DNA of 64,000 nucleotides from Nocardia grenadensis NBRC 108939 (GCF_001613445.1 NZ_BDCJ01000006.1:310001-374000); one strand, 5' to 3'. Numbered from the stretch's first letter, positions 37,134 through 50,003 are shown. A program made the numbers and translations. The notes: generated by a model from the sequence alone, not told the origin.

Positions 37134-40100
37134 ATGCCGACACTGGATGAACTCGCGGAACTCATGCGGGTCCGGCTGGCCGCGGAAGGTCTGGACACCG
37201 CACCCGAGGTCCCGGCGCGGCGGGATCCGCAGCGGGCGCCGCTCTCGTTCGGTCAGCGGTTCGTCTGGGCGCATCAGCAGATCGCGCCGGACAGCACCGC
37301 CTACAACGTCTGCCAGATCCTGACCTTCCGCGGCGAGGTGCACGACGCCGCCCTGCGGCAGGCCTTCCTGGCGCTGGTGCGCCGCCATGAGGTGCTGCGC
37401 ACCACGTATCACGTGGACGAGACCGGTAACCCGTATCAACGGATCCACACCGAGCTCGCGCCCCGGGTCACCGAGGCGAACCTCACCGGCATCGATACCG
37501 CGACCGCGTGCCTGCGTGCCGACGAACTCGTCGCCGCCGCCGCGCACGGGAAGTTCGATCTGACCGCGGAATCGTCCCTGCGGCTCACCTTCGTCCGCCT
37601 GGACGCCGAGACGGTGGTCGTGGCCGTGGTCATCCAGCACATCGCCTGGGACGGAATGTCGCTGGCGGCGCTGTCGCAGGATGTACAGCGGTTCTACCGG
37701 GAGGCGCTGACCGGTGTGATCCGGGTCGAACCGCTGTCCCGGCAGGTCGCCGACTACGCCGAATGGGAACAGGACCGGTACGCCGAAGGCGACCACACCG
37801 CCGCGGACCGATTCTGGGCCGGGCAATTCGACCGCGAGCTACCCGAACTGCCGTTGCCCTACGACCGGCACCCGAGCGTGGTCACCGAACGGGGGATGCG
37901 GTCGGACCGGCTCCTGGGTACCGCCGCGGAAACGACACTGCGCTCGGCCGGCGAGCGATTGCGGGCCACATCGCTACAGATTTTCCTCGCCGCCTGCTAT
38001 CTCTCGCTGCGTCAGCTCACCGGAACCCGGGACATGGTGGTCGGGACCGCGGTCGCCAACCGCGAAGAAGCCGGGACCGAAGAGCTGATCGGCAACCTGA
38101 TCAATATGTTGCCGCTGCGGCTCACCGGCGGGTCGGGCGAGACGTTCGGTGACCTGGTCCGCCACCTCGGCGAGGTGACCAACGCGGCTTTCGCGCACAA
38201 GCATTTCCCGCAGGAGGCGATCGTCCGGGCCGTCAACCGCGCCACCGGCAATATCGGTTCGCAACTGTTCGACGTGCTGGTCCTCTTCGTCCAGCAACAG
38301 TTCCAGGGTCCCCGGCTGCCCGGGGCCACCACCACCTGGCGGCTGGCCGATCACGGCGCGTCGCTGCTGCCGCTGGCGGTCGAAGCGTTCATGCACGCCG
38401 ACCGGGTGGAAGTGCAGATCACCTATCGCACCGACCTCTTCGACGCGACTACCGTCGACCGGCTGCACGACTATCTCGACCGGACCCTGGCGCACGCGGA
38501 CGCGGACACACCGCTGGACCGGCTGCTGGTGCTCAGCGATACCGACCGCGCCAGGCTCGACGCCTGGGCGGCCGGACCGCGGGTACCGATCCGGCCGGAA
38601 ACCCTCGATGGCATGATCCGGGCCGCCACGGCGGACCACCCGGACCGGGTCGCCGTGGTGTTCGGCGATATCGAGCTGACCTACGCCGAATTCGGTCTCC
38701 GGGTGGCGGCACTGGCGCGGCTGCTGGCCGATCGCGGGGTGGGCCCCGGGGATCGGGTGGGGGTGTTCGCCGAACGTAGTGAACAGCTACCGGTGATCTT
38801 CGCCGCGGTGTTGCGGGCCGGGGCGGTCTACACGCCGATCGATCCGAGCTATCCGGCCGACCGGATCGCGTTCCTGGTCGCCGACGCGGCGCCGGCGCTG
38901 CTGGTGCGTTCGGCCGGCGCCGAGCGGGCGCTGCCCGCGGCCGACGGTATCCCGGTCGTGGACCTGGCCGACGACGAGATCGTCCGCGCGCTGGAGCGGG
39001 CACGGGGCCTGCCGGCCGAACCGGTCCGCCCGGTTCATCCGCTGGACGCCGCCTACCTGCTCTACACCTCCGGTACGACCGGGCGGCCCAAGGGTGTCGT
39101 CGTCGGTCACCGCGCCGCCGCCAACCATGTGCAATGGATGCGTGACCATTTCGGTTTCGGTGCCGAACGGATTCTGCAGAAGGCCCCGATCGGATTCGAC
39201 GTATCGGTGTTCGAGCTGGTCAACGCCCTGTGCACCGGATCGGCGACGGTCCTGCCGCCACCGGACTGGTGGCAGGCCGATGTGGAGGCGCTCACCGAGA
39301 TCATCGACCGGCACCGGATCACCCAGATCTCGCTGGTGCCCAGTGTGGTGCGCGCGCTGCTGGACTCCGGTCCCGATCCGGCGCGGTTGCGATCGATGCG
39401 GTTCGTCTATCTCGGTGGTGAGGCGGTACCGCCGGCCCTGGTCGCGGAGTCGAGCCTCGTATTCGGCGGAACGGTACTGGGTCTGTACGGCCCCACCGAG
39501 GCCGCCATGGACATCACCCACGAGGATTTCGCCGGGGCACCGGAACAGGGGCCCGCGCTCATCGGGGTGCCGGAGGCCAATTCGTCGGTATTCGTGCTCG
39601 ACGAGCAGCTGCGGCGGGTGCCCGCCGGGGTCACCGGGGAACTGTATCTGGCGGGAGTCCAGCTGGCCCAGGGCTATCACCGCCGTCCCGGCACCACGGC
39701 GGCGACCTTCGTGGCCTGCCCGTTCCTGGACGAAGCCGGCGCGCGGATGTACCGCACCGGCGATATCGCGCGCTGGAACGCCCGCGGCCGCCTGGAATAC
39801 CTGGGGCGCGCCGACGACCAGGTGAAGATTCGCGGGCACCGGATCGAACTCGGCGAGGTCGGTTCGGCACTGCGCCGGATGCCCGGGGTCGCGGACGCGG
39901 CGGCGATCGCGGTCGCCCAGGACGCGGATACGGTGCTGGTCGCCTACTACGTACCCGAGGCGGATGCGCCGCCGGCGACCGCCGGCGAAGCCGAGAACGC
40001 CACGTATCTGCGGGCCCGGCTGGCCGAACGGCTGCCCGACTACATGATTCCCGCCGCACTGGTCCGGTTGGACCGGCTCCCGCTCACCGCCAACGGGAAA

Positions 40101-43100
40101 CTCGACCGCAAGGCACTGCCGCTGCCGGATCTCGGCAGCGCCGCCGGGCGGGGGCGCGCCCTGCGCGGCACCGCCGAACACACGGTGGCCGAGGCCGTCC
40201 GGTCCGTGCTGGCGCTTCCCGTCGCGACGGTGCTGGCCGCCGACGACGATTTCCTCGCTCTGGGCGGGGATTCCATCAGCGCGATCCGGTTGGTGTCGGC
40301 GCTCAAGAAGAGCGGTCTGGCGATCACCACCGGCGCGCTGTTCGACGCACGCACCGTCGCCGCCATCGCTTCGGCCGCAACATCGATCACCGGCACCGCT
40401 CCTCCTGTCCTATCGGACGCGGGGGCCACCGGCTGGATACCCTTCGTGCCTCTCGGCTCCGAACCGACCGACGCCCAGCTCGGGTACGGCCGGGCGGCAG
40501 CGCTGGTGACCCCCGCCGACAGCACGGCGCGGGAGCTCACCGCCGCACTCGGCACCCTGCTCGACCGGCACCCGCTGCTGCGGGCCCGGATCGGTACCGG
40601 CCCGGACGGTCGGCGCGGCTATTACGTTCCCGGGCCGGACGAGGACATCGCACGCCCCGCGGTCAGCGAGGTCGAACTACCCGCCGTGCAATGGGACCGC
40701 GTCGCGGAGGTGCTGGCCGAACAGGCCCGGGTCACGGCGGCCACGCTCGATCCCGCGGACGGGATCGTGATGGGCGCGGTGTGGATCCGGACCCCGGACC
40801 GGACGGCCGGACGACTGCTGCTGGTGATCCACCACCTGGTCGCCGATCGGGTCTCGTGGCGGATCGTGCAGGACGAACTACGCCGGCTGTGGTCGGGAGA
40901 ATCGATCGGGACCGCCGCGGGCACCTCGGTGCGGACCTGGAACATCAATCTGGTCCGGTACGCGGAGACCGAGGCGGTGGCCGGTGAACTCGACTACTGG
41001 CGGGCGGTCGTCGCGGATGCGGATCGGCTGGTGGAAGCAGTGGACTTCGATCCGGCCGACGTCACCGTGGAGATCACCGCCGAACTCGACTGCGACGACA
41101 CCGCTTTCCTGGCGGAGACCGTGACCGAGTCCTTCGGCTGCGATTTCGATACTCTCCAGATCGCCGCGCTGGCGGTGGCCGTGCATCGGTTCCGCCGCGC
41201 CCGCGACCGGGACGCCGCCACCGTATCGCTCACCGTCGACGGTCGCGGCCGCGCCGAAAGCCTCTTCCCCGGAGCCGATCCGACGCGGACGGTCGGCCGG
41301 TTGGCGAGTCCGTACCCGGTAGTACTCGATATCGGCGGCGGATCCGGCGAGCCGGATACGGTCACCGCGGTCAAGGCGGTGAAGGAGCAACTGCGCGCGG
41401 TCCCCGGTGCCGGGATCGGATACTGCCTGCTGCGCGACCGCGCCGACGCCACCCTGCGGCAAACACCCGCGCCACAGCTGAGCTTCGGCTACCTGGGCAA
41501 CTTCACCGTCGGCTCCGCCGCCGCAGTGGGCGGGATCGCACCGGAGTTCGGTCTCCCGGGCGAGTTCACCGGACCGGACCGGCCGGTGGCGGCACTGCTC
41601 GAAATCACCACCGCGACGCTGATCGACGACGGCGACCCGGTACTGCGCGCCACGATGCGCTGTCCGGCGGGGTCGCTCCCCGCGACCGAGGTCCGCGAAC
41701 TGGCCGACCACTGGCTCGGCGGGCTGCGCGAGCTGGCGAAAACGGTGCGGGAGAACCCGGGCCGCCGGCTCACGCCCGGTGATGTACTCGCCGCCGAGGT
41801 GACCCAGCTCGACCTGGACCGCTGGCACGGCAGCTACGGCGCCTACGAGGATGTGTATCCGCTGGCGCCCATGCAGGCGGGCCTGTTCTTCACCGCCCTG
41901 AGTGCCGGGTCCGCCGACCTCTACAACGTGCAGACCCTGATCGGTGTCCGCGGTGATCTCGATATCGCACGGTTGGCCGCGGCGTACGACACGGTGCTCA
42001 ACCGTTACCCGAATCTGCGGATCACGGTGTCGGTTTCCCACGGGGGCACTCCGTACGGCCTCGTGGCCCCGCACGTCGACATCCCGGTGCGCGAAGTGGA
42101 TTTCACGGCCGACCGGGACCCGGCGGCGCGGCTGGCGGAGTTGATCCGGACCGATCAGGCCGAACAGTTCGACCTCGGCCGCGGCCCGATGTTCCGGGTC
42201 ACGGTGGCGCGGTTGCCCGAATCCCGTCACATGATCGTGCTGACCATGCACCACCTGCTGCTGGACGGGTGGTCCGGGCAGCTGCTGACCCAGGAGATAT
42301 TCGCCGAGTTCGCGGTGCCCGGGGCCGAGCCCCTCGCCGATCCGGCGACTTTCGCGCGCTTCCTGGACTCGGTCCGTCGCGGCGCGCCGGCTGCCGAGGC
42401 GGCGTGGGGCACGGTGCTCGACGGTGTCGAACCGTGTCTGGCCGCGCCCGGGCGGGCGCCGGGCGGTTCGGCGCCGCCGGTCGCGTGCGAGTTCACGATC
42501 GAGGAGGATCTGGTGCGCCGGCTCACCGCGTTGGCGGCCGAGCTCGGGACCACCTTCGGGGTGGTGTGCCAGCTGGCCTGGGCCAACACGCTGCGGTACG
42601 TGACCGGTACCGAGACCCCGGTGTTCGGGGAATCGGTATCGGGCCGCCCCGCGGATCTCGACGGCGTGCACGAGGCCATCGGCTGTTTCGCCAATATCGT
42701 TCCGGCCGTGCTACCGCTGCGCCGGGATCGCACCTGGCGCGAGCACCTCGCCGATACCCGGTCGCGGCGGGTGGAACTCATGGAACACCATCAGTACCCG
42801 CTGACCGCCGCCCTGCGGGCGACCGGGACACGCAAACTCTTCGACAGCATGTTCGTGCTGGAGTCGTATCCGGCGCGTCGCCGGGAGCTGGCGGATCTGC
42901 TCGATGAGTCGGGTTTGGAGCTGGTGTCCTTCGATGCCGGTGGCGCCACCGACAACGCCCTGCTGCTCATGATCTTCCCGGCGAATTCGCTGCTACTCAG
43001 CGATCAGGTGCAGGCCATCATCTTCTACGCCGAGGACGCCTTCGAAGCCGATGACGCGCGGATCGTGGAAGCCGCCTTCCGTAACACCCTCCGCGATATC

Positions 43101-43190
43101 GCCGACCATCCCGACCGCCCGATAGAGGCGGCCCGGATCCTCACCGACGAAGACGAAGGGCTGCTGGTGATGCGGAGGATGTGGCAGTGA
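37134..43190 (+). CDS. NRPS, C-A-T-E-C architecture
   Basis: 2018 residues, the largest gene here. Domains: condensation about 30-450 (QHIAWDG; the second, catalytic histidine is kept), adenylation about 480-1000 ([11 protein letters not shown] near 643, [10 protein letters not shown]), carrier near 1041 ([13 protein letters not shown]), epimerization about 1090-1530 ([10 protein letters not shown]), and a second condensation about 1560-1990 (HHLLLDGWS, intact). The hand-aligned code D-V-F-S-V-L-L-M-D is partly serine-like but unassigned. The second epimerization motif reads VDGRGR where EGHGR is usual, so epimerization may be weak. The C-terminal C domain is followed by another protein that itself begins with C. 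The start is ATG 37134, one base after the previous stop; a longer frame starting at 36747 overlaps the upstream gene. Confidence 0.92.
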   Translation: MPTLDELAELMRVRLAAEGLDTAPEVPARRDPQRAPLSFGQRFVWAHQQIAPDSTAYNVCQILTFRGEVHDAALRQAFLALVRRHEVLRTTYHVDETGNPYQRIHTELAPRVTEANLTGIDTATACLRADELVAAAAHGKFDLTAESSLRLTFVRLDAETVVVAVVIQHIAWDGMSLAALSQDVQRFYREALTGVIRVEPLSRQVADYAEWEQDRYAEGDHTAADRFWAGQFDRELPELPLPYDRHPSVVTERGMRSDRLLGTAAETTLRSAGERLRATSLQIFLAACYLSLRQLTGTRDMVVGTAVANREEAGTEELIGNLINMLPLRLTGGSGETFGDLVRHLGEVTNAAFAHKHFPQEAIVRAVNRATGNIGSQLFDVLVLFVQQQFQGPRLPGATTTWRLADHGASLLPLAVEAFMHADRVEVQITYRTDLFDATTVDRLHDYLDRTLAHADADTPLDRLLVLSDTDRARLDAWAAGPRVPIRPETLDGMIRAATADHPDRVAVVFGDIELTYAEFGLRVAALARLLADRGVGPGDRVGVFAERSEQLPVIFAAVLRAGAVYTPIDPSYPADRIAFLVADAAPALLVRSAGAERALPAADGIPVVDLADDEIVRALERARGLPAEPVRPVHPLDAAYLLYTSGTTGRPKGVVVGHRAAANHVQWMRDHFGFGAERILQKAPIGFDVSVFELVNALCTGSATVLPPPDWWQADVEALTEIIDRHRITQISLVPSVVRALLDSGPDPARLRSMRFVYLGGEAVPPALVAESSLVFGGTVLGLYGPTEAAMDITHEDFAGAPEQGPALIGVPEANSSVFVLDEQLRRVPAGVTGELYLAGVQLAQGYHRRPGTTAATFVACPFLDEAGARMYRTGDIARWNARGRLEYLGRADDQVKIRGHRIELGEVGSALRRMPGVADAAAIAVAQDADTVLVAYYVPEADAPPATAGEAENATYLRARLAERLPDYMIPAALVRLDRLPLTANGKLDRKALPLPDLGSAAGRGRALRGTAEHTVAEAVRSVLALPVATVLAADDDFLALGGDSISAIRLVSALKKSGLAITTGALFDARTVAAIASAATSITGTAPPVLSDAGATGWIPFVPLGSEPTDAQLGYGRAAALVTPADSTARELTAALGTLLDRHPLLRARIGTGPDGRRGYYVPGPDEDIARPAVSEVELPAVQWDRVAEVLAEQARVTAATLDPADGIVMGAVWIRTPDRTAGRLLLVIHHLVADRVSWRIVQDELRRLWSGESIGTAAGTSVRTWNINLVRYAETEAVAGELDYWRAVVADADRLVEAVDFDPADVTVEITAELDCDDTAFLAETVTESFGCDFDTLQIAALAVAVHRFRRARDRDAATVSLTVDGRGRAESLFPGADPTRTVGRLASPYPVVLDIGGGSGEPDTVTAVKAVKEQLRAVPGAGIGYCLLRDRADATLRQTPAPQLSFGYLGNFTVGSAAAVGGIAPEFGLPGEFTGPDRPVAALLEITTATLIDDGDPVLRATMRCPAGSLPATEVRELADHWLGGLRELAKTVRENPGRRLTPGDVLAAEVTQLDLDRWHGSYGAYEDVYPLAPMQAGLFFTALSAGSADLYNVQTLIGVRGDLDIARLAAAYDTVLNRYPNLRITVSVSHGGTPYGLVAPHVDIPVREVDFTADRDPAARLAELIRTDQAEQFDLGRGPMFRVTVARLPESRHMIVLTMHHLLLDGWSGQLLTQEIFAEFAVPGAEPLADPATFARFLDSVRRGAPAAEAAWGTVLDGVEPCLAAPGRAPGGSAPPVACEFTIEEDLVRRLTALAAELGTTFGVVCQLAWANTLRYVTGTETPVFGESVSGRPADLDGVHEAIGCFANIVPAVLPLRRDRTWREHLADTRSRRVELMEHHQYPLTAALRATGTRKLFDSMFVLESYPARRRELADLLDESGLELVSFDAGGATDNALLLMIFPANSLLLSDQVQAIIFYAEDAFEADDARIVEAAFRNTLRDIADHPDRPIEAARILTDEDEGLLVMRRMWQ

Positions 43191-46100
43191 ACGCCGAGAT
43201 CGAAGACGTCCTGGCGCTGAGCCCGTTGCAGGAGGGGCTGTTCACCCTGGCGCAGCTGACCGCCGCGGGACACGATGTGTACGCCATCCCGTTCGCGGTC
43301 GATATCACCGGCCCGCTGGATACCGGGGTGCTGCGCGGCAGTCTGGAGGCACTGCTCGTCCGCCATCCGAATCTGCGGGCGGTGTTCTGGGACGAGGACC
43401 TGCCGAAACCGGTGCAGATCATTCCCACCGCGGTGGACCTGCCGTGGACCGAGCTCACGGCGACCGACGACGAGGTGGACGCGGTCACCGAGGCGGAGAC
43501 CCGGCGGCCGTTCGATCTGCGGAAGGGTCCGGCGCTGCGCGCCGCACTGGTGATCCTGCCCCCGGCCGCGGACGGTACCCAGCGCCGCCGCCTGATCGTC
43601 ACCGCGCACCACATCCTGCTGGACGGCTGGTCGCTCGGCCTGTTCTTCGCCGAGTTGCGCGTGCTGTACGCGGCCGGAGGCGCGCCCGAGGTACTGCCGC
43701 CGGTACGGCCCTACCGGGATTACATCGGCTGGCTGGCCGGGCGCGATACCGACCAGGTGCGGCAGCAGTGGGTGCGGTATCTGGAACCGGTGAGCGGCCC
43801 CCTCATGGTCGCCGAAGGCGGGGCCGCGTCGGGGCTGGGCGGTACCGCCGCCGCGGTACCGCCCGAGGTCACCCGGGTCGGGCTGACCGCGGACGAGACG
43901 CGGACACTGCGGAACTGGGCGCGCGAGCGCGGGCTCACCCTGAACACCGCGGTCCAATTCGCCTGGACGGTGGTGCTGTCCCGGCTCACCGACCGCGCCG
44001 ACACCGTGTACGGCACGGTGGTGACCGGGCGCCCCGAGCAGATCTCGGGCGTGGACCGGATGATCGGGCTGTTCATCAACACCGTCCCGGTGGCTTTCCG
44101 GCTGGATACGACCGAAACCGTGGCCGCGAGTTGCCTGCGCCTACAGCGCGAATCCAGCACGATGCGCGAGATCGGGTATCTGAGCCTGTCGTCGGTGCAG
44201 CTCGCCGCCGGGCACAGCGCGCTGTTCGACACGATGTTCGTCTTCCAGAACGCGCCGCTGGACGGGCTCGGTGATATCGGCGACAGCGGGGTCCATTTCG
44301 AACCCGTGCTGTCGAAGAACCTCACGCACTATCCGCTGACAGTGGTCGCCCACGTCTACGACGAGGAATTGCTGGTCGCGGTGGAGGCCGTACCCGGCGC
44401 GCTGCCGTACCGGCCCGGCGATATCGGGTCGATGATGCTCACCGTGCTGCGGCGGCTACCCGGCGCCGCCGACATCCCGACCGGTGCGGTGGAGGTCCAC
44501 TCCGCCGCGGCCGCGGCCGAATTGCTGCGCGGCGCCGCGACACCGGAACTGCCGGATACCGACGCCGCGGCCACGGTATTCGAGCTGTTCGAACGCCAGG
44601 CCGCGATCACCCCGGACGTGCCGGCGCTCGCCGACGATACGGTCCGGTTCACCTACCGGCAGGTGCACGACGAGGCCACCCGGCTGGCCCGGGAACTCGT
44701 CGCCGCGGGTGTCGGACCGGAAGACACGGTGGCGCTCTGCCTTCCGCGTGGCGCGCGCTCGATCGTGGCCGTCCTCGCGGTATTCGCGGCCGGCGCCGCC
44801 TACGTTCCGGTCGATATCACGTTGCCGGCGACGCGGATCGAATCCATTCTGCGGCAGTCCCGCCCCCGGCTACTGCTGACCGCGGCGGGGTTCACGGCCA
44901 CTCCGGACGGACCACCGGCGCTCGACCTCGACGACGCCGCGGTCGCCGCTCGTATCGCACGCCACCCGGCGGGTGCGCCGCCGGTGCGCCGTCGGCCCGG
45001 GCACTGCGCCTACGTCATCTTCACCTCGGGTTCCACCGGCGAACCGAAGGGCGTGGCGAGTACGCACCGGGCGCTGGTGAGCTACTTCGCCGACCACCGG
45101 GCCCGGGTGTACCGGCCCGCGGTGCGCCGGCTCGGGCGGCCGTTGCGGATCGCGCATGCCTGGTCGCTGAGTTTCGACGCCTCCTGGCAGCCGATGATCG
45201 GCCTGCTCGACGGGCACAGCGTGCAGGTGTTCGGCGAGGAGACCATGCGCGACGCCGCGGGCCTGGTGTCGGGGCTGACCCGGTTCGGGATCGACATGAT
45301 CGATACGACGCCGTCGATGTTCCGCCAGCTGGAGGCCACCGGGTTGCCGGGGAAGCAGCTCACCGTGCTGGCGCTCGGCGGCGAAGCCATCGACGGGCAG
45401 CTGTGGTCCCGGCTGCGCGCGCTGCCCGATATCGCGGTACACAACTGCTACGGCCCGACCGAGACGACCGTGGAAGCGGTGGTCGCGGAGGTGACCGCGC
45501 CGGACGGTCCGGCGTCGGCGACCATCGGCCTGCCGACCGCCGGAATGTCCGCCTACGTACTGGATTCGCGGTTGCGTCCGGTGCCGGCCGGGGTGGTGGG
45601 GGAGCTGTACCTGTCCGGCCCGCAGGTGGCGCGCGGCTATGTGGGGCGCGCCGCGGCCACGGCCGGCCGTTTCGTCGCGGACCCGGTGCACCCCGGCACA
45701 CGGATGTACCGCACCGGCGATCTGGTGCGGCACCGGCCCGAGGGCGGCCTGGACTATCTCGGGCGCGCCGACGACCAGGTGAAGATCCGCGGCTATCGGG
45801 TCGAGATCGGTGAGGTGGAGACCGCGCTGCGCGACCTGCCCGGGATCGCGGCCGCCGCCGCGGTCGTCCGCCGCCACGGCGCGAGCGCCGGACTGGTGGG
45901 TTTCGTGGTACCGGAAGCGGGTGCGCCGGTGGACCCGGCGCGGATGCGCGCCGCGCTGGCCGGGGTGCTGCCCGCCTATATGGTGCCCGGGCGGCTGGAG
46001 GCACTGCCCGAACTGCCGGTCAACGCCAACGGCAAGCTCGACGTCCGGACACTGGCCGGACTGGCCGAAGCGTTGCGTACGCGGCATCGAGAGGCCGGGT

Positions 46101-47773
46101 CGGCGGCACCGGTCACGGCGACCGAACACACACTGAGCGCGGTACTCGCCGAGGTGTTCGACGGTGGCGCACCGGGGGTCGAGGACGACTTCTTCGCGCT
46201 CGGAATGGACAGTATAGTCGCCATCTCGCTGGTCAACCGGGCCCGGCGGCACGGGCTGCCGGTGACCCCGCGCATGGTGGTCACGGCGCCGACGATTCGT
46301 GATCTGGCCGCCGCCATCGACGCGGGGGCGGCGACGGCGGCGGAATCGGACGGCCCCGACTACGGACCGGTACCACCGCTGCCGATCGTCTCGTGGATGT
46401 ACGCACAACCGCATTTCCGGCGGTTGGCGCAGGGGGTGCTGCTCACTCTGCCCGAAAACATGGTGCGCACCGACCTGGAGATGGTGCTGCAGGCCGTGCT
46501 GGACGGACACGACATGCTGCGTGCGGTGCTGACCGAGACTCCGGACGGCCCGCGGGTCGTCACCCGCGAGCCCGGGGTCGTCGCGGCGACTGGGATACTG
46601 AGCGAGCTCGACATCGGTCCCGGTTCGACCGGATCCCGGTGCACCGCGGCGATCGGGGCGGCGGCCCGCACGGCAATCGACGAACTCGATCCGTACCGCG
46701 CACAGATGGTGCGCGCGGTGCGTTTCCGCGGTACGCCGCGCGGCGATCTGCTGTTGCTGACCGCCCACCACCTGGCGGTCGACGTGGTGTCCTGGCATAT
46801 CCTGCTCGCCGATCTGGAACATGCCTGGGCGCAGGTCGCAGTCGGCGTGGCGCCGCGAATCGCCGCGGAGGGCACCTCCTACCGGCGATGGTCGGAGTTG
46901 CTGTGGCAGCGTGCCCGGCAGCCGGAAGTGCTCGCGCAACGGGATTACTGGGTGGCTCAGGTCCAGGCTCCCGACCCGCTGCTGGGTGGACGTGTCCTGC
47001 GGCGGAGCGATACGTGGGCGTCCCTGCGGTTCACCGGAGTACCGACCGCACCGGCGACGACCGCACAGATCCTGCGTTCCGCCGCGGGGCAGGACGGCGT
47101 CCGCGATCTGCTGTTGGCCGCGCTGACCGCGACGCTGGCTTCCTGGCGGCGCGAGCGTGGCCAGGATCACCGGGCCGGCGCATTGGTCGCATTGGAAAGT
47201 CATGGACGGCCGGATATCGCGGCCGACTGCGATACTTCCGCCACGGTGGGTTGGTTCACCAGCGTCTTTCCGGTCCGGCTCGGTACGGGCGAGCATGCTG
47301 TGGATGTCGACCGGGCCGAAGCGGAACCGGCCGCGGCGCGGGCGCTGCTGGATGCGGTGAGCGCGCATATGTGCCGGGTCCCCGAGCACGGTGTGGATTT
47401 CGGACTGCTGCGCGATATCGCCGGTGTGCCCGAACTGGTGGAGGTCGGGTATCCACAAATAGAACTCAACTATCTCGGCCGGATGGACCTCGGCGGGCAT
47501 CGTGAGGGCGCCTGGTCGATGATCAGCGATCCGGCCCTGGCGCAGGCTCTGCCCGTGGACACCGAACCGGATCTGCCGGTGCGGTCGGCCACGAGCCTGG
47601 TCGCCACAGTCGAGAGCACCCCCCAGGGCCCACAGCTGATGACCCGATGGGGGTTCAGCGAGGGGATCTTCACCGCTGCCCAGATCGACCGGCTGACCGA
47701 GTTGTGGTCGCGGGCCGTGGCGGCACTGGCGGCGGCTGTGGACTCGCCCGGTCATGCCGCGGGGGAACCGTGA
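43187..47773 (+). CDS. NRPS, C-A-T-E architecture with lysine-like specificity (MbtE-like)
   Basis: 1528 residues. Condensation about 1-430 (HHILLDGWS intact), adenylation about 460-960 ([11 protein letters not shown] near 611, [11 protein letters not shown]), carrier near 1004 ([12 protein letters not shown]), and epimerization about 1060-1500 ([10 protein letters not shown], then ESHGRPD and [11 protein letters not shown]). The hand-aligned code D-A-Q-D-L-L-C-V-E begins like known lysine codes (D-A-Q-D-L), so it should load N6-hydroxylysine or its formyl form. The start is the GTG at 43187 with GGAGGA seven bases upstream, overlapping the previous stop as GTGA; the GTG at 43181 is too close to the ribosome site. 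Confidence 0.92.
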   Translation: MNAEIEDVLALSPLQEGLFTLAQLTAAGHDVYAIPFAVDITGPLDTGVLRGSLEALLVRHPNLRAVFWDEDLPKPVQIIPTAVDLPWTELTATDDEVDAVTEAETRRPFDLRKGPALRAALVILPPAADGTQRRRLIVTAHHILLDGWSLGLFFAELRVLYAAGGAPEVLPPVRPYRDYIGWLAGRDTDQVRQQWVRYLEPVSGPLMVAEGGAASGLGGTAAAVPPEVTRVGLTADETRTLRNWARERGLTLNTAVQFAWTVVLSRLTDRADTVYGTVVTGRPEQISGVDRMIGLFINTVPVAFRLDTTETVAASCLRLQRESSTMREIGYLSLSSVQLAAGHSALFDTMFVFQNAPLDGLGDIGDSGVHFEPVLSKNLTHYPLTVVAHVYDEELLVAVEAVPGALPYRPGDIGSMMLTVLRRLPGAADIPTGAVEVHSAAAAAELLRGAATPELPDTDAAATVFELFERQAAITPDVPALADDTVRFTYRQVHDEATRLARELVAAGVGPEDTVALCLPRGARSIVAVLAVFAAGAAYVPVDITLPATRIESILRQSRPRLLLTAAGFTATPDGPPALDLDDAAVAARIARHPAGAPPVRRRPGHCAYVIFTSGSTGEPKGVASTHRALVSYFADHRARVYRPAVRRLGRPLRIAHAWSLSFDASWQPMIGLLDGHSVQVFGEETMRDAAGLVSGLTRFGIDMIDTTPSMFRQLEATGLPGKQLTVLALGGEAIDGQLWSRLRALPDIAVHNCYGPTETTVEAVVAEVTAPDGPASATIGLPTAGMSAYVLDSRLRPVPAGVVGELYLSGPQVARGYVGRAAATAGRFVADPVHPGTRMYRTGDLVRHRPEGGLDYLGRADDQVKIRGYRVEIGEVETALRDLPGIAAAAAVVRRHGASAGLVGFVVPEAGAPVDPARMRAALAGVLPAYMVPGRLEALPELPVNANGKLDVRTLAGLAEALRTRHREAGSAAPVTATEHTLSAVLAEVFDGGAPGVEDDFFALGMDSIVAISLVNRARRHGLPVTPRMVVTAPTIRDLAAAIDAGAATAAESDGPDYGPVPPLPIVSWMYAQPHFRRLAQGVLLTLPENMVRTDLEMVLQAVLDGHDMLRAVLTETPDGPRVVTREPGVVAATGILSELDIGPGSTGSRCTAAIGAAARTAIDELDPYRAQMVRAVRFRGTPRGDLLLLTAHHLAVDVVSWHILLADLEHAWAQVAVGVAPRIAAEGTSYRRWSELLWQRARQPEVLAQRDYWVAQVQAPDPLLGGRVLRRSDTWASLRFTGVPTAPATTAQILRSAAGQDGVRDLLLAALTATLASWRRERGQDHRAGALVALESHGRPDIAADCDTSATVGWFTSVFPVRLGTGEHAVDVDRAEAEPAAARALLDAVSAHMCRVPEHGVDFGLLRDIAGVPELVEVGYPQIELNYLGRMDLGGHREGAWSMISDPALAQALPVDTEPDLPVRSATSLVATVESTPQGPQLMTRWGFSEGIFTAAQIDRLTELWSRAVAALAAAVDSPGHAAGEP

Positions 47774-47916
47774 GACTTCCTGACCTCGAACACCATTCGG
47801 CCCCGAGACAGCGCCCGGCGGAAGCCACTGGATGCGCCGGGGCCGATCCGAGCGGCCGGGGCGGGCACCGTAATTCGCCGGCCGCGCCGACATCGAAACC
47901 AGAGCGGAGTGAGCGT

Positions 47917-48672
47917 ATGCAGAGTCCAGGGTGGATCCGGAAATTCCACAGATCCCGGGCGGCCGAGCCGATTCCGTTGCTGATCTTTCCGCACGCGGGA
48001 TCGGGGGCCTCGGCCTACCGAGCGCTGTCCAAGGCGTTCAGCGCGGATTTCGATGTTTTTGTCTTCCAGTACCCCGGCCGCCAGGACCGGGCGAACGAGC
48101 CGGCGCTCACCTCGCTGGCCGATATCGCGGCCGGCGCCTTCGCCGAGTTCCGGGCATCGGCGGTCCACCGCGGGCTGCCGTTCGTGACGTTCGGGCACAG
48201 TATGGGCTCGCTGGTGTCCTTCGAGTTCGTGCAACTCGCCGAGGCGGCCGGGATGCCGGTGAACCAGGTCGTGATCTCGGCCGCCGTCGCACCCTGTCGC
48301 GGCGAGCACCGCAAACCCGCTCCAACCGACGATGACGAACTGCTCGACCATCTCGCGACGCTCGAGGGCACCGGCTCCGATGTGCTCGCCAGCCGCGAAC
48401 TGATGCGCATGGCGCTGCCCGCCATCAAGGCCGACCACCGGGCCTCCGACGCCTACCGGTGCGACCCCGATATCGAGATCGCCACCCGGATCCACGCGAT
48501 CGGCGGGGACCGCGACCCGATCGTCGGCATCGCCGACCTCAACGGTTGGCGGCAGCACAGCGGGGAGGTCGAGGTCACGGTGTTCGACGGCGGCCACTTC
48601 TACCTGAACGACCATATCGCTGCCCTCGCCGACCTGGTGGCCGAGAGCGCGCGCTCCGGATCGAACGTATGA
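47917..48672 (+). CDS. Type II thioesterase (MbtT/GrsT-like)
   Basis: A 251-residue alpha/beta hydrolase that clears stalled or wrongly loaded carrier domains. The nucleophile motif is FGHSMGSLVSFEF. PLLIFPHAGSGASAYR is the family's oxyanion-loop opening, and the catalytic histidine is in VFDGGHFYLNDH. The start is the ATG at 47917 with GGAGTGAG upstream; 143 bases separate it from the NRPS. Whether it also releases the final product is unknown; no terminal TE domain exists on any NRPS here. Confidence 0.93.
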   Translation: MQSPGWIRKFHRSRAAEPIPLLIFPHAGSGASAYRALSKAFSADFDVFVFQYPGRQDRANEPALTSLADIAAGAFAEFRASAVHRGLPFVTFGHSMGSLVSFEFVQLAEAAGMPVNQVVISAAVAPCRGEHRKPAPTDDDELLDHLATLEGTGSDVLASRELMRMALPAIKADHRASDAYRCDPDIEIATRIHAIGGDRDPIVGIADLNGWRQHSGEVEVTVFDGGHFYLNDHIAALADLVAESARSGSNV

Positions 48673-48686
48673 GACGAGGAGCGGCA

Positions 48687-50003
48687 ATGGCTCAGGAATC
48701 CGATACCGACCACGTCGTCATCGCCGGCCTGGCGGTCGAGGCGCCCGGCGGTATCGAAGAACCACGCGCGCTGTGGGACGCGCTGGTGGAATCACGAGAA
48801 CTCATCGGCCCGTTCCCGCGTGACCGCGGCTGGGATATCGACGATCTGCTCTCGCTGGACCGGCACGAAGGCTGGAACCCGGTCAACGACGCCGGTGGAT
48901 TCCTCGACACCGCGGCCGAATTCGATCCCGCCGTCTTCGGTATCGGAAAACGGGACGCCACCGCCGCGGATCCGCAGCAGCGGGTGGTGCTGCGCACGGT
49001 GTGGCGGGCGCTGGAGAACGCGGGTATCAACCCGGGAGACCTCGTCGGCGAGGACGCCGGGGTCTTCATAGGTACCTCACCGATGGAGTACGGGCCGCGC
49101 GCGTCCGCGGTGCACGAGTACTCCGGTCACCGGATCATCGGCTACAGCACCTTCGGCGTATCGGGCCGGGTCTCGCACAGTCTCGGGCTGATCGGGCCTT
49201 CGGTGAATGTCGACTCGGCGTGTGCTTCGTCGTTGACCGCGCTGCATCTGGCGGCCGCGGCCGTCCGGGCCGGTGAATGTGATTGGGCACTCGCCGGAGC
49301 GGTGAGCGTGATGGGATCGCCCGGCGCGTTCTACGAGTTCTCCCGGCTCAATGCCCTGTCCACCGACGGTCACTGCCGCTCCTACGCCGATAACGCGTCC
49401 GGCACGCTGTGGGGTGAGGGTGCGGGCGTGGTGGTACTGGAACCGGAATCGCGGGCCCGGCGACTCGGGCACCGGATCTACGGCCGGATCCTGGCCTCCC
49501 ATCACAATCACAACGGCGCGGGTAAACCGATCCTGGTGCCCCGGACCGACGCGCAGGAGCGGGTGATCCGGAAAACCATCGCCTCCGCCGGAATCGATCC
49601 CGCGCTGGTGGGAATGATCGAGGGGCACGGCACCGCCACCCGCGCCGGCGACCCGGTCGAGATCCGGGCGCTGCAGAACACCTACGGCGCGGCGGGCTCG
49701 TCCGCCCCGCTCGGCTCGGTGAAGGCCAACGCCGGCCACGCCCAGGCCGCGGCCGGAATGCTCGGCCTGACCAAACTCCTGCTGTCCGGCCTGCACGGAC
49801 GGATTCCCCCCACCCTGTACGCCGACACCCCGACCACCCGCGTCGACTGGGAGCGCACCGGTCTGCGGCTGGCCGCCGAACTCACCGCGTGGAAACCGGT
49901 GGACGGCTACCGCTACGGCGCCATCTCATCGTTCGGCGCGGCCGGAGCCAATGCCCACGCGATCATCGCGATGCCTGCCTGTGAGGAGAACGGCGATGTC
50001 TAG
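48687..50003 (+). CDS. Stand-alone ketosynthase (MbtC-like)
   Basis: A 438-residue discrete beta-ketoacyl synthase. The active-site cysteine is in VDSACASSLTALHL and the histidines are in EGHGTATRAGD and KANAGHAQAAAG, so the triad is complete. MbtC of mycobactin has nearly the same length. It would condense the NRPS-bound or fatty acyl chain with the extender on the next protein, which lacks a KS. The start is the ATG at 48687 with AGGAG seven bases upstream. The last 8 bases overlap the next gene. Confidence 0.93.
   Translation: MAQESDTDHVVIAGLAVEAPGGIEEPRALWDALVESRELIGPFPRDRGWDIDDLLSLDRHEGWNPVNDAGGFLDTAAEFDPAVFGIGKRDATAADPQQRVVLRTVWRALENAGINPGDLVGEDAGVFIGTSPMEYGPRASAVHEYSGHRIIGYSTFGVSGRVSHSLGLIGPSVNVDSACASSLTALHLAAAAVRAGECDWALAGAVSVMGSPGAFYEFSRLNALSTDGHCRSYADNASGTLWGEGAGVVVLEPESRARRLGHRIYGRILASHHNHNGAGKPILVPRTDAQERVIRKTIASAGIDPALVGMIEGHGTATRAGDPVEIRALQNTYGAAGSSAPLGSVKANAGHAQAAAGMLGLTKLLLSGLHGRIPPTLYADTPTTRVDWERTGLRLAAELTAWKPVDGYRYGAISSFGAAGANAHAIIAMPACEENGDV

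Noticed and set aside
44870..47893. A 1007-codon minus-strand frame
   Set aside because: Antisense to the C-A-T-E NRPS; composition is typical of mirror frames (Arg/Gly/His-rich) with no domain.
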